From NCBI RefSeq assembly GCF_034421375.1, contig NZ_CP139779.1, forward strand, positions 2,480,001-2,544,000: a stretch of DNA of 64,000 bases, given 5' to 3'. A program made the position numbers and the translations under genes. This DNA comes from Microbacterium invictum (lineage in GTDB: Bacteria > Actinomycetota > Actinomycetes > Actinomycetales > Microbacteriaceae). Position 1 is the stretch's first letter; each line of letters opens with the position of its first letter. The notes beneath the pieces are model-generated. The model was given only the letters and a program-made list of their open reading frames with translations, made no database searches and was not told the DNA's origin. Below, in pieces: positions 1-8,039 of this stretch.

Positions 1-797
1 CCGCTGTCGCTCAGGGCGGCGTGCAGGTCATCCTGGATCTCCTCCAGCAGGTCTGCGACGTCCACGCGCACCGGCGTCGGCGGCACCCCGCCCACGCGCG
101 CGAAGGCGAGCAGGTCGTCCAGCATGTTCGACATGCGATGCGCCGCGGCTTCGGCGCGCTCGATGGCCCGGGATGCGGCGGGCGCACCGGCGAGCTCGGG
201 GGCGTCGACGGCGAGCTCGAGGAATCCGCTGATCGCGGTCAGCGGGTTGCGCAGGTCATGGCTGACCTGGCGGGCGAAGCCCTCGAGGGCCTCGTTCGAC
301 CGGCGCAGCTCGCGCGCGAGCCTCCGCAGCTCGAGGACGTCGACCACCTGGCGGGCGAGGACGTCGAGCGCCGCGCCCTGCTCGGCGGTGAGCGCGCCGG
401 GATCGTCGTCGAAGACGCAGAGGGTGCCGATGGGCACGCCGCCCGGCGTCACCAGGGGGCTCGAGGCATAGAACCGGATGCGGGCGATGTCGCCGGTGAC
501 GAAGGGGTTCTGAGCGAATCGCTCGTCGCGTCGGGCATCGCTGACGATGACGCGCTGGGCGTTCTCGAAGACGACCGCGCACATGGAATCGTCTCGCGAG
601 CAGGTGGACGCCGCGATCCCCACCGTGGCGATCTGGTGCTGCTGCCGGTCGTCGATGATGTTGATCACCGCCGTGGGCACCCCCGAAATGGTCGCCGCCA
701 GGCGCACCAGGCCCTCGAGGTCGGGCTCGGGAGGCTCGCCGATGACGCCGTACTGCGCGATCACCTCGCGGCGCGTCGCGTCCTGTGCTGTGCTCAC
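1..797 (-). CDS. GAF-domain sensor histidine kinase (3' end beyond the window)
   Basis: The reading frame starts at a GTG at 797, preceded by a G-rich ribosome-binding stretch, and stays open to the window edge, so 265 N-terminal residues are visible. Residues about 25-155 look like a GAF sensor domain (PTAVINIIDD, then a conserved FYASSPLVTPGG stretch). A dimerisation/phosphoacceptor segment follows, with the H-box FARQVSHDLRNPL and phosphorylatable His180. The ATPase domain must lie to the left of base 1. No transmembrane segment is visible, so a cytoplasmic kinase is likely. It diverges from metX, and its partner regulator is not in the window. The family call is firm; the signal sensed is unknown. 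Confidence 0.85.
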   Translation of the reverse strand, partial: MSTAQDATRREVIAQYGVIGEPPEPDLEGLVRLAATISGVPTAVINIIDDRQQHQIATVGIAASTCSRDDSMCAVVFENAQRVIVSDARRDERFAQNPFVTGDIARIRFYASSPLVTPGGVPIGTLCVFDDDPGALTAEQGAALDVLARQVVDVLELRRLARELRRSNEALEGFARQVSHDLRNPLTAISGFLELAVDAPELAGAPAASRAIERAEAAAHRMSNMLDDLLAFARVGGVPPTPVRVDVADLLEEIQDDLHAALSDS

Positions 798-876
798 GTG
801 CGTCCCCCCGGGCCCCACAATAGCCGGGGGCGTAACACGGCGCTGGGCGGCGCGGCCAACGGCGAGAATGGCAGGC

Positions 877-2082
877 ATGGACTGGCAGACCTCCGAAGAC
901 ACGGTGCCGAGCGCCCCCGTGACAGAGGCCGATGCCCGTCTGCTCCTCGGCCGCCCGCCCGTGACCGGCGCCTGGCGCGACGGCGACCCGGCAGGAGCAC
1001 GCCAGTTCGCCGCCTTCGGGGCGTTCCGCACCGAGGGCGGCCGGGAGCTCCCGGGCATCCGCATCGCGTTCGAGACCTGGGGCGAGCTGAATCCGGCTCG
1101 CGACAACGCCGTGCTGATCCTCCACGCCCTCACCGGTGACAGCCACGTCACCGGCGAGGCCGGTCCGGGGCATCCCACCGACGGCTGGTGGGACGACATC
1201 GTCGGCCCGGGCGCACCCGTCGACACCGACCGCTGGTACGTGGTCGCACCCAACATGCTGGGCGGATGCCAGGGCTCGACCGGGCCGGCGAGCGTCGCGC
1301 CCGACGGCTACGAGTGGGCGTCGCGGTTCCCGTACCTGACCATCCGCGATCAGGTCGCCGCCCAGGTGCGCCTCGCCGACGCGCTCGGCGTCGACAGCTG
1401 GGCGGCGGTCATCGGCGGATCGATGGGCGGCATGCACGCGCTGGAGTGGGCCGTCTCGCACCCCGAACGGGTGGAACGGATGGCGGTGCTCTCGGCCCCG
1501 CCCGTGACCACCGCCGACCAGGTGGCGCTCAACTCGGTGCAGCTCGAGGCGATCCGCATCGATCCGCGGTTCCAGGGCGGGGAGTACTACGACGCCGGCG
1601 ACGGCGACGGACCGCACCGCGGGCTCGCCCTCGCGCGTCGGATGGCGCTTCTGAACTACCGTTCGCCGACCGAGCTCAATTCGCGCTTCCAGCGCTCGTG
1701 GCAGTCCGGTGTCAGCCCGCTCGGCCACGGCGGACGCTTCGCGGTGGAGAGCTACCTCGACTTCCACGGCAACAAGTTCACGCGCCGCTTCGACGCGAAC
1801 AGCTACCTAACCCTCGTCGAGGCGATGAATTCGCACGACATCGGTCGCGACCGCGGCGGGGTCGAGAGCGCGCTGGAGCGGGTGACGGCACGCGCACTGG
1901 TGCTCGGTATCGACAGCGACCGCCTCTTCCCGGTCGACGGACAGCACCGCATCGCCCGGGGGCTGCGCCACAACATCGACGGCGACCGCGCTGTGGAGCT
2001 CGTCAGCGACTTCGGCCACGACGGATTCCTCATCGAGACCGCGCGGGTCGGGCACCACCTCGCGCGGCTGCTCTCCGTCTAG
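877..2082 (+). CDS. metX: Homoserine O-acetyltransferase MetX
   Basis: Transfers an acetyl group from acetyl-CoA to L-homoserine, the first committed step of methionine synthesis in many actinobacteria. The product is a cytoplasmic alpha/beta-hydrolase of 401 residues, the usual family length. The nucleophile is Ser182 in GGSMGGMHA. The acid lies in the LGIDSDRLFP stretch and the catalytic His in DFGHDGFLIE near the C terminus. The LHALTGDSHV and MLGGCQGSTGP oxyanion-region motifs are present. I prefer the ATG at 877, which has a GAGAAT hexamer 7 bases upstream, matching the leaderless layout seen elsewhere in the window. The in-frame ATG at 868 is the alternative. Its stop codon overlaps that of the convergent Nudix gene. 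Confidence 0.93.
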   Translation: MDWQTSEDTVPSAPVTEADARLLLGRPPVTGAWRDGDPAGARQFAAFGAFRTEGGRELPGIRIAFETWGELNPARDNAVLILHALTGDSHVTGEAGPGHPTDGWWDDIVGPGAPVDTDRWYVVAPNMLGGCQGSTGPASVAPDGYEWASRFPYLTIRDQVAAQVRLADALGVDSWAAVIGGSMGGMHALEWAVSHPERVERMAVLSAPPVTTADQVALNSVQLEAIRIDPRFQGGEYYDAGDGDGPHRGLALARRMALLNYRSPTELNSRFQRSWQSGVSPLGHGGRFAVESYLDFHGNKFTRRFDANSYLTLVEAMNSHDIGRDRGGVESALERVTARALVLGIDSDRLFPVDGQHRIARGLRHNIDGDRAVELVSDFGHDGFLIETARVGHHLARLLSV

Positions 2083-2858
2083 GCGCGCAGGTAGCGCCAG
2101 GGAAGGCGCCCGATCTCCAGTCGATGGCGGCGATCGCCGGGCCCCGGCGCGGCGAATTCTGCATCCTCGGCCCAGAGCAGGATCGGTCCGTCGGGTCCGC
2201 GGCGCGCCACCGTGTCGAATCGCCGCACCCCGGCCATCCGGGCGTGCTCGATCGCCTCGCGCACACCCGCAGCCCCCACCAGCCCGTGAAGGGTCACCCA
2301 CGTCGGCGGGTACAGCACGAGGTCGCCGCGACCGTGGGCGGCGAGGGCCTCGACGAGCCGGAGCCACCGGGCGCGCTCGACCTCGCCCGCAGCGAGGACG
2401 AGATCCTCCGCGTCGCCCGTGCGCAAAGCCCCTGCGAGGAAGAACCAGGTGCGGATCCGCAGCGGCAGGCCCGGGGGCGGCTCCCACCGCGACAGCGTCA
2501 CGAGCGTCTCCTCCGTCAGGTCGAGACCGATCTCCTCCCGCGTCTCGCGCACGGCGGCCCGTCGGGCGGTCGCCTGCTCGTCGCCGGGCTCGCCACCGGC
2601 CGCGTCGACCGGCTCGACCATCCCCCCGGGGAAGACCCAGGCGCCCGCGAACGACCCCCGCGGGGGCCGCTCCAGCAGCAGCGCCTCGACCCCCGACGCC
2701 GTGTCGCGGAGCAGCACTGCGGTGCCGGCGACCGGCACACCGGGATCGTCGCCGTCGTCCTCGGCCCTCGGGCGCGACTCGCCGGCGGCGTCGGCCAGCA
2801 CCCGGGCCAGTCGGTCGGCGGCGGAGGGCGCGCCCGGCTCCTCGGCCGACCGGGTCAC
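2079..2858 (-). CDS. Nudix family hydrolase
   Basis: A 259-residue protein with a Nudix signature. GG at 78-79 is followed, after a longer loop than in the canonical box, by RETREEIGL at 104-112, which carries the metal-binding glutamates. A C-terminal region rich in W, P and R may define the substrate (nucleotide sugar, CoA or another NDP-X), but this cannot be read from the sequence. The GTG start at 2858 overlaps the stop of the upstream gene (GTGA), which implies translational coupling with the thiamine-binding-like gene. The TAG stop (2079-2081) overlaps the metX TAG (2080-2082) from the other strand. A longer upstream frame exists but runs through the neighbouring gene, so I rejected it. 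Confidence 0.85.
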   Translation of the reverse strand: MTRSAEEPGAPSAADRLARVLADAAGESRPRAEDDGDDPGVPVAGTAVLLRDTASGVEALLLERPPRGSFAGAWVFPGGMVEPVDAAGGEPGDEQATARRAAVRETREEIGLDLTEETLVTLSRWEPPPGLPLRIRTWFFLAGALRTGDAEDLVLAAGEVERARWLRLVEALAAHGRGDLVLYPPTWVTLHGLVGAAGVREAIEHARMAGVRRFDTVARRGPDGPILLWAEDAEFAAPGPGDRRHRLEIGRLPWRYLRA

Positions 2859-3181
2859 GCCTCTGGCGACGGGTCGGCGTCGCTCTCGAGCGCGCGCTCC
2901 AGGCGGTCGATCTTGGCGTCGATCTCGCCCGTCCGCCCGGGACGGATGTCGGCCTTGAGCACGAGCGACACCCGCGACCCGAAGGGCAGGACCGCCTCGG
3001 TCGCGCGCTTGACGACGTCCATCACCTCGTCCCACTCGCCTTCGAGCTCGGTGAACATCGACGTGGTCCGGTGCCGCAGGCCCGAGGTGCGCACCACGCG
3101 GACGGCGGCGGCGACGGCATCGTGAACGGAGCCGTCGGAACGGCCGGTGCCGCTCGGGGCGACGGAGAAGGCGACGAGCAT
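2855..3181 (-). CDS. MTH1187/YkoF-type thiamine-binding family protein (DUF77)
   Basis: A 108-residue protein beginning MLVAFSVAPSG, with the SVHDAVAAAVRVVRTSGL and FTELEGEWDEVMDVVKRA stretches typical of the small ferredoxin-like MTH1187 family (PF01910). Members bind thiamine or a related ligand in the cytoplasm, and their exact physiological role is unsettled. The ATG at 3181 follows an AGAGGA ribosome-binding site. Its stop overlaps the Nudix GTG, so the two are co-translated. The GT87-like gene lies 22 bases upstream on the same strand and may share the transcript. The family call is good; the ligand is inferred. Confidence 0.82.
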   Translation of the reverse strand: MLVAFSVAPSGTGRSDGSVHDAVAAAVRVVRTSGLRHRTTSMFTELEGEWDEVMDVVKRATEAVLPFGSRVSLVLKADIRPGRTGEIDAKIDRLERALESDADPSPEA

Positions 3182-3203
3182 GTGGTCCTCTCGGAAGACG
3201 GGA

Positions 3204-4424
3204 TCAGGTCAGGGCGTCCACGGCGGCGGGCGCGGGCACGCGTCGGGGCGATCGCACGAGGAGGGCGACACTCCACACCAGGAGCGCGGCGAGCAGGATG
3301 TTGCGCAGCGTCAGCGCGCCGACGGCGATCGGATCGCCTCCGAGCACGCGGTCGTACCAGAGCGGATAGACCAGCTGCGTGAGGGCAGCGGCGACGAGCG
3401 CCAGGCAGGCCGGCGACCACCACCGGTCGCGGTCGAGCACGAGGCCGACGACGAGGGGCGCGACGATCCACGTGAGGTACTGGGGCGACCCGACCTTGTT
3501 GGTGACGATGAGGACGAGCACGAGACTGAGCGCCAGGGCGGGGAAGATCCGCAGGAACGGGATGCCGCGGCGCACCTGCACCGCGCCGAGCACCGTCACC
3601 ACGGCGACCGCTCCCCCCAGCACGAGGGTCATCGCCTCGCTCACGGCCGCGGCGCCCGGGCCGGCGACCTGCCAGGTCAGGATCTCATCGTCGTAGTACA
3701 CCCGGGAGTCGGCGACGCCCCCGACGGCGCGCCAGAGCCAGTAGACGCTGACGGGCGCCTCGACCTGCAGGCCGCGCTCGGTCTGATCGAAGACGAAGCC
3801 GAAGAGGTGCCTCGCTCCGCCCACCGCGACGACGATGCCGATCACGATCGCCGACAGCGCCGCGGCACCGCCGAGCAGGGCGAGGCGGCGACGCACGGCG
3901 ACGAGGGCGGCGAGGAGCAGCGCGGCGGGCCAGACCTTGATCCACGTGGCCGCCGCGAGGAGCGTCGCGGCGAGCCAGGGTCTGCTAAGCAGCCACAGAC
4001 ACCCTGCGACGGCGAGGGGAACGGTGACCGCATCCAGACGGTACAGCCCGACCGGACCGAGCGCGACGATGAACACCAGCCAGAACCACGCAGCAACCGT
4101 GCGGCCCTGCGACCGGCCCCGCCCCACGAGGACCGCGAACGCCGCCGCATCGAGGGCGGTGACGACGACAGGCCAGGCGACGAGGTACGAGCCGAACACC
4201 GGCGCGAGCACGTGGGTGACGAGGATCGGCGCCAGCGCCAGGGCGGGGTAGACCCAGTTCTCGGTGATCCCGACGACCCCGAGGCCCATCGCCGCGCGAT
4301 CGGCCCAGGGCGCGTAGACGAGGTACACGTCGCCCATCGGCTGATTGGGCTGGAGGAAGCCGAGCACGGCCACGGCGGCGTGCACGAGCACGAACGCCAC
4401 CCACAGCACCGCCCGCTTCGACAC
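3204..4424 (-). CDS. GT87/DUF2029-like polytopic glycosyltransferase
   Basis: A 406-residue integral membrane protein with roughly ten hydrophobic segments alternating with short Arg-rich loops. An early acidic/aromatic loop (MGDVYLVYAPWAD) and a later YRLDAVTVPL stretch fit polyprenol-phosphate-sugar dependent GT-C enzymes of the GT87 (mannosyltransferase-like) group. It probably adds hexose units to a lipoglycan or wall polymer on the outer membrane face; the substrate is not readable. The GTG start at 4424 sits exactly 6 bases after a TAGGAT -10 box, so the mRNA is probably leaderless. The DUF77-type and Nudix genes follow downstream on the same strand. Confidence 0.75.
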   Translation of the reverse strand: MSKRAVLWVAFVLVHAAVAVLGFLQPNQPMGDVYLVYAPWADRAAMGLGVVGITENWVYPALALAPILVTHVLAPVFGSYLVAWPVVVTALDAAAFAVLVGRGRSQGRTVAAWFWLVFIVALGPVGLYRLDAVTVPLAVAGCLWLLSRPWLAATLLAAATWIKVWPAALLLAALVAVRRRLALLGGAAALSAIVIGIVVAVGGARHLFGFVFDQTERGLQVEAPVSVYWLWRAVGGVADSRVYYDDEILTWQVAGPGAAAVSEAMTLVLGGAVAVVTVLGAVQVRRGIPFLRIFPALALSLVLVLIVTNKVGSPQYLTWIVAPLVVGLVLDRDRWWSPACLALVAAALTQLVYPLWYDRVLGGDPIAVGALTLRNILLAALLVWSVALLVRSPRRVPAPAAVDALT

Positions 4425-4430
4425 GCGCCC

Positions 4431-4436
4431 ATCCTA
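4431..4436 (-). promoter_or_regulatory. -10 box for the GT87-like gene (leaderless)
   Basis: TAGGAT on the minus strand lies 6 bases before the GTG start codon. Transcription would begin at the start codon, and no Shine-Dalgarno sequence is present. Confidence 0.6.
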
Positions 4437-4479
4437 GGCCGCAGGTCCTTCGGAACCCTGTCGGGGCCTCGCCGCGGGC

Positions 4480-5388
4480 TCAGCCGGCGAGCACCTCGGC
4501 GATCACCGCCGGCAGGGCATCGGCCACATCGAGCGCCGTCACGGGCCCGGCGCCCGCCCCGGCACCACCGGCCGCACGTTGGGCGGCCCGGACGCCGGCG
4601 CGCTGATGAACCCACACCGCCGCCGCGGCACGCCGTGCCCAGGGTTCCATGCCGGGGTCGGCGGATGCCCCGCCGGCACCCCCGCTCCCGGCACGCTCCT
4701 CGCGGGCTGCCGCACCGGCGATGACCGCTCCGATCACCCCCGCCAGGACGTCGCCCGTCCCCGCGGTGGCCAGCCACGAGGTGCCGTCCTGGGCGACCCG
4801 CGCATGCCACCCACCCGGTTCGGCCACGATGGTGCGCGCGCCCTTCAGCACCACGACCGCACCGGTGCGGCGTGCGGTCTCCTGCGCGGCGCGGACACGA
4901 TGATCGCCGGCATCGGGCCCGACCGGCGCGAGGCCGAGCGCGGCGCGCAGCCGGTCGTGCTCGCGGTCATGGGGCGTGAGGATCCGCACCCCGCCCTCGC
5001 GCGCCCCATCGGCGATGAGATCGAGCGCACCGGCGTCGACGACGACCGGCTCGGGACGGGACAGGATGTCGCGGAGCGCCGATCCCTCGCCCGGGGGCCG
5101 CGTCGCGGCATCCGTCCCCGAGCCGATCAGCCAGGCCTGGACCCTTCCGCTGGCGGTGACCGTCTCGGGGCGGCGCTGGAGCACGAGCCCGGTGGGCCGG
5201 TCGGGCCCGAGATAGCGGACCATCCCGACTCCTGTCCGCCACGCCGCCTCGACACCGAGCACCGCGGCGCCGGGGTACTGCTCCGAACCGGTGCGGATCC
5301 CGACCACGCCGCGACGGTACTTGTCGTCGGTGTCGGTCGGGGCGTGCAGCTCGGCCGCCGTGTCGGACAGACCCCAGGGGACGCTCAT
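4480..5388 (-). CDS. nnrD: ADP-dependent NAD(P)H-hydrate dehydratase
   Basis: Repairs damaged nicotinamide cofactors by dehydrating the S-form of NAD(P)H hydrate, using ADP as phosphoryl source. The 302-residue protein is the stand-alone C-terminal (ribokinase-like, CARKD) half of the YjeF arrangement; no epimerase domain is attached. Visible motifs are KYRRGVVGIRTGS near the start, AWLIGSGT at 85-92, VVVDAGALDL at 115-124, LTPHDREHDRL at 137-147 and the nucleotide-site GTGDVLAG at 210-217 with the expected catalytic Asp213. An Ala/Gly-rich insertion (about 222-240) is probably a surface loop. The ATG start is 6 bases behind a TAGGGT -10 box. Confidence 0.9.
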   Translation of the reverse strand: MSVPWGLSDTAAELHAPTDTDDKYRRGVVGIRTGSEQYPGAAVLGVEAAWRTGVGMVRYLGPDRPTGLVLQRRPETVTASGRVQAWLIGSGTDAATRPPGEGSALRDILSRPEPVVVDAGALDLIADGAREGGVRILTPHDREHDRLRAALGLAPVGPDAGDHRVRAAQETARRTGAVVVLKGARTIVAEPGGWHARVAQDGTSWLATAGTGDVLAGVIGAVIAGAAAREERAGSGGAGGASADPGMEPWARRAAAAVWVHQRAGVRAAQRAAGGAGAGAGPVTALDVADALPAVIAEVLAG

Positions 5389-5394
5389 CCCGTC

Positions 5395-5400
5395 ACCCTA
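5395..5400 (-). promoter_or_regulatory. -10 box for nnrD (leaderless)
   Basis: TAGGGT on the minus strand lies 6 bases before the nnrD ATG. The 41-bp gap to the upstream hemolysin-like gene supports a separate promoter. Confidence 0.6.
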
Positions 5401-5429
5401 GCCGGGTGTCAGCGCCCGCCGAAGGGCCC

Positions 5430-6479
5430 TCAGCGCCCGCGACGGGTGGCGTCCTGAACCTCGCCGACGAGTTCTTCGATGACGTCCTCGAGGAAGAGCA
5501 CCGCGGTGATCGTGCCGCTCTGATCCCGCACCTGGGCCAGGTGGCGGCCGTCGCGGCGCATGAGCGCCAGGGCGTCCTCGAGGTCGGTGGTCTCCTGCAC
5601 GGGCACCATGTGGTGGATGCGCTTGGCCGGGATCGGGGTGTCGACCGCGGCATCGGGCCCCTCGGCCACCCGGAGGATGTCCTTCAGGTGCACGTAGCCC
5701 ACCGGCGCGCCGTCCGCCCCGACGATGACGTAGCGCGAGAAGCCGTGGCGGGCGACAGCCCGCTCGATGTCGCCCGGCGTCGTGGTCTCGGGGAGGGTGA
5801 CGAGGTCGGCGAGCGGCACGGCGATGTCCTTCGCCTTCTTGTCGGTGAACTCCATCACCGCCGCGACCGTGCCCGCCGAGTCGTCCAGCACTCCCTCGAT
5901 GCGCGACTGGTTGACGATCGTCGCGACCTCTTCGAGAGTGAACGTCGACGCGGCCTCGTCTTTCGGCTCCACCCGGAACAGCCGCACGATGTGGTTGGCG
6001 ATCCAGTTCAGCGTGAAGATCACGGGGTGGAAGACCTTCGACACCCACACCAGCGGGGCCGCGAGCATGAGGACCGCCCGGTCGGGCACCGAGAAGGCGA
6101 GGTTCTTCGGCACCATCTCACCGAAGACGACGTGGAGGTACGACACCAGCACGAGCGCGATGGCGAAGGCGATCGCGTCCACGAGCCCCGCGGGCAGACC
6201 GGTCAGGGCGAGGGGCTCTTCGAGCAGGTGATGGATGGCCGGTTCGGAGACGTTCAGGATCAGCAGCGAACAGATCGTGATGCCCAGCTGCGAGGTCGCC
6301 AGCATCAGGGTGGCGTGCTCCATCGCGTACAGCGCAGTGCGGGCGGCGCGGACGCCCTTCTCGGCCAGCGGCTCGATCTGCGAGCGTCGCGCCGAGATCA
6401 CGGCGAACTCCGCGCCGACGAAGAAGGCGTTGCCGAGGAGCAGCACGACCAACCAGGCGATCCCTGCCCAATCGCTCAT
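5430..6479 (-). CDS. CNNM/CorC-type (hemolysin-like) membrane protein, short form
   Basis: A 349-residue protein with an N-terminal DUF21 membrane domain (about 1-180, four hydrophobic segments; GNAFFVGAEFAVIS and GEMVPKN motifs) followed by paired CBS domains (about 200-335). It lacks the CorC_HlyC C-terminal domain present in its upstream neighbour. Family members are implicated in Mg2+ or Co2+ transport or tolerance; the 'hemolysin' label is historical. The start codon overlaps the stop of the upstream paralogue (ATGA), so the pair is translated together and could assemble as a heteromer. That last point is inference. Confidence 0.87.
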   Translation of the reverse strand: MSDWAGIAWLVVLLLGNAFFVGAEFAVISARRSQIEPLAEKGVRAARTALYAMEHATLMLATSQLGITICSLLILNVSEPAIHHLLEEPLALTGLPAGLVDAIAFAIALVLVSYLHVVFGEMVPKNLAFSVPDRAVLMLAAPLVWVSKVFHPVIFTLNWIANHIVRLFRVEPKDEAASTFTLEEVATIVNQSRIEGVLDDSAGTVAAVMEFTDKKAKDIAVPLADLVTLPETTTPGDIERAVARHGFSRYVIVGADGAPVGYVHLKDILRVAEGPDAAVDTPIPAKRIHHMVPVQETTDLEDALALMRRDGRHLAQVRDQSGTITAVLFLEDVIEELVGEVQDATRRGR

Positions 6480-7801
6480 CGGTCCTCACCCCCGGCCTCG
6501 GTGCGCGCGGCCACGACCGCGGGGGTGAAGCGCACCCGGTCGACGCGGCGGCCGTCCATGCGCTGCACCTCCAGCGCTCCGTCCTCGATGCTCACCGCGT
6601 CGCCGACGGCGGGGATGCGCTCGAGAACGCTCATGATGAAGCCGCCCACGGTGTCGTACACGTCTCCCTCGGGGATGCGGATGCCGGTGCGATCACGCAC
6701 CTCGTCGGGCCGCAGCTCGCCGGGGAAGCTCACGTAGCCGCTCCCCCGCACGATGCCGGCGCGACGCCGGTCGTGCTCGTCGAGCACCTCGCCGACGATC
6801 TCTTCCACGAGGTCTTCGAGCGTGACCACGCCCGCCGTGCCGCCGTACTCGTCGACGACGACCGCCATCTGGTAACCCCGGGCCCGCAGTTCCGACACCA
6901 GCGCATCGAGGTGGACGGCCTCGGGCACGCGCAGGACCTCGCTCGCGAGGGCTGCGGCCGGCACATCGGCACGCCGCTCCCTCGGCACGCCGATCGCGGC
7001 CTTGAGGTGCACGATGCCGGTGATGTCGTCCATCGACTCGCCGCTGACGGGGAACCGGGAGTGGCCGGTCCGACGGGCGAGCTGGATCACGTCGTCCGCG
7101 CTGTCGTCGGACGAGAGCGCATGGATGCTGGGGCGCGGCGTCATCACGTCGGCGGCGGTGAGCCGCGCGAAGTTCAGGCTTCGATCCAGGAGGCTGGCGG
7201 TGTCCTTCTCGAGCACGCCCGCGCTCGCCGAGCGCCGGACGAGGCTGGAGAGCTCTTCGGCCGTGCGTGCTCCGGAGAGCTCCTCCTTGGGCTCGATGCC
7301 GAGGGCCCGCAGCACCGCGTTGGCACTGCCGTTGAGGAGCCGGATGGCGGGGCGGAAGACGGTGGTGAAGGCCACCTGGAACGGCATCACGAGCTTGGCG
7401 GTCTGGCGTGGTACGGCCAGGGCGAAGTTCTTGGGGACGAGCTCGCCGATGATCATCGAGAAGACGGTGGCGACCGAGACGCCGACGATGGCCGACAGCG
7501 GCACGACCAGACCCTCGGGCCACCCCCAGCCCAGCAGGACCGGACGCAGCAGGTTCGAGATCGCCGGCTCCATCGTGTACCCGGTCAGGAGCGTGGTCAG
7601 GGTGATGCCCAACTGGGCGCTCGAGAGGTGCGTGGAGGTGATGCGCAGCGCGCTGATCGTCAGCGACAGCCGCGACTCCCCCGCCTCCTGGCGGGCCTCG
7701 AGATCGGCGCGGTCGAGGTTGACGAGCGCGAACTCGCTCGCCACGAACAATCCGGTGCCGACGGTCAAGAGCAGCCCCACGCCCAACATGACGTAATCCA
7801 T
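6476..7801 (-). CDS. CNNM/CorC-type (hemolysin-like) membrane protein, full length
   Basis: About 441 residues: a DUF21 membrane domain (1-195, including [19 protein letters not shown] and [11 protein letters not shown]), two CBS repeats (about 215-335, with [11 protein letters not shown] and [20 protein letters not shown]) and a C-terminal CorC_HlyC domain (about 350-430). Predicted role: divalent cation efflux or magnesium homeostasis at the plasma membrane. GTG at 7804 and ATG at 7801 are adjacent in-frame starts behind a GGGGGTG ribosome-binding stretch; I chose the ATG. It is the first gene of a two-gene overlapping operon with a shorter paralogue, which suggests an old duplication. Confidence 0.88.
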   Translation of the reverse strand: MDYVMLGVGLLLTVGTGLFVASEFALVNLDRADLEARQEAGESRLSLTISALRITSTHLSSAQLGITLTTLLTGYTMEPAISNLLRPVLLGWGWPEGLVVPLSAIVGVSVATVFSMIIGELVPKNFALAVPRQTAKLVMPFQVAFTTVFRPAIRLLNGSANAVLRALGIEPKEELSGARTAEELSSLVRRSASAGVLEKDTASLLDRSLNFARLTAADVMTPRPSIHALSSDDSADDVIQLARRTGHSRFPVSGESMDDITGIVHLKAAIGVPRERRADVPAAALASEVLRVPEAVHLDALVSELRARGYQMAVVVDEYGGTAGVVTLEDLVEEIVGEVLDEHDRRRAGIVRGSGYVSFPGELRPDEVRDRTGIRIPEGDVYDTVGGFIMSVLERIPAVGDAVSIEDGALEVQRMDGRRVDRVRFTPAVVAARTEAGGEDR

Positions 7802-7969
7802 CACGCGTCACCCCCGATCAGCGCGGGGGCAGGGCGGTGGGGCGAGGGTCTACAACTGGGAGGGTCGTCCATCTCGCCGAGAAGTCTACGGCAGGACGCG
7901 CGCGGACGCGGCGGCGGATCGGGGTGCCGATGAGTGGGAACCTCGCTCCCCACGGCCGCCGAACCGACG

Positions 7970-7975
7970 TAGTCT
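7970..7975 (+). promoter_or_regulatory. Candidate -10 box upstream of the aldehyde dehydrogenase
   Basis: TAGTCT lies 64 bases before the ATG at 8040. The untranslated leader would hold a perfect 6-bp hairpin (8005-8019, GTGGAC/GTCCAC around CCC) and then an AAGGA ribosome-binding site at 8029-8033. The divergent gap 7802-8039 contains no other gene that I can see. Confidence 0.4.
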
Positions 7976-8039
7976 TCCCCCGACGCATTCACGCGAATCC
8001 ATCCGTGGACCCCGTCCACCGACCGACGAAGGAACAACG

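Noticed and set aside
547..867. An N-terminal extension of MetX of about 107 residues
   Set aside because: The extended part lies over the divergent histidine-kinase gene, matches no MetX sequence and would make the enzyme far longer than the family.
7805..8039. A riboswitch or small gene in the divergent gap before the aldehyde dehydrogenase
   Set aside because: Only one small hairpin (8005-8019) and promoter-like elements are visible. No known riboswitch core and no credible frame.
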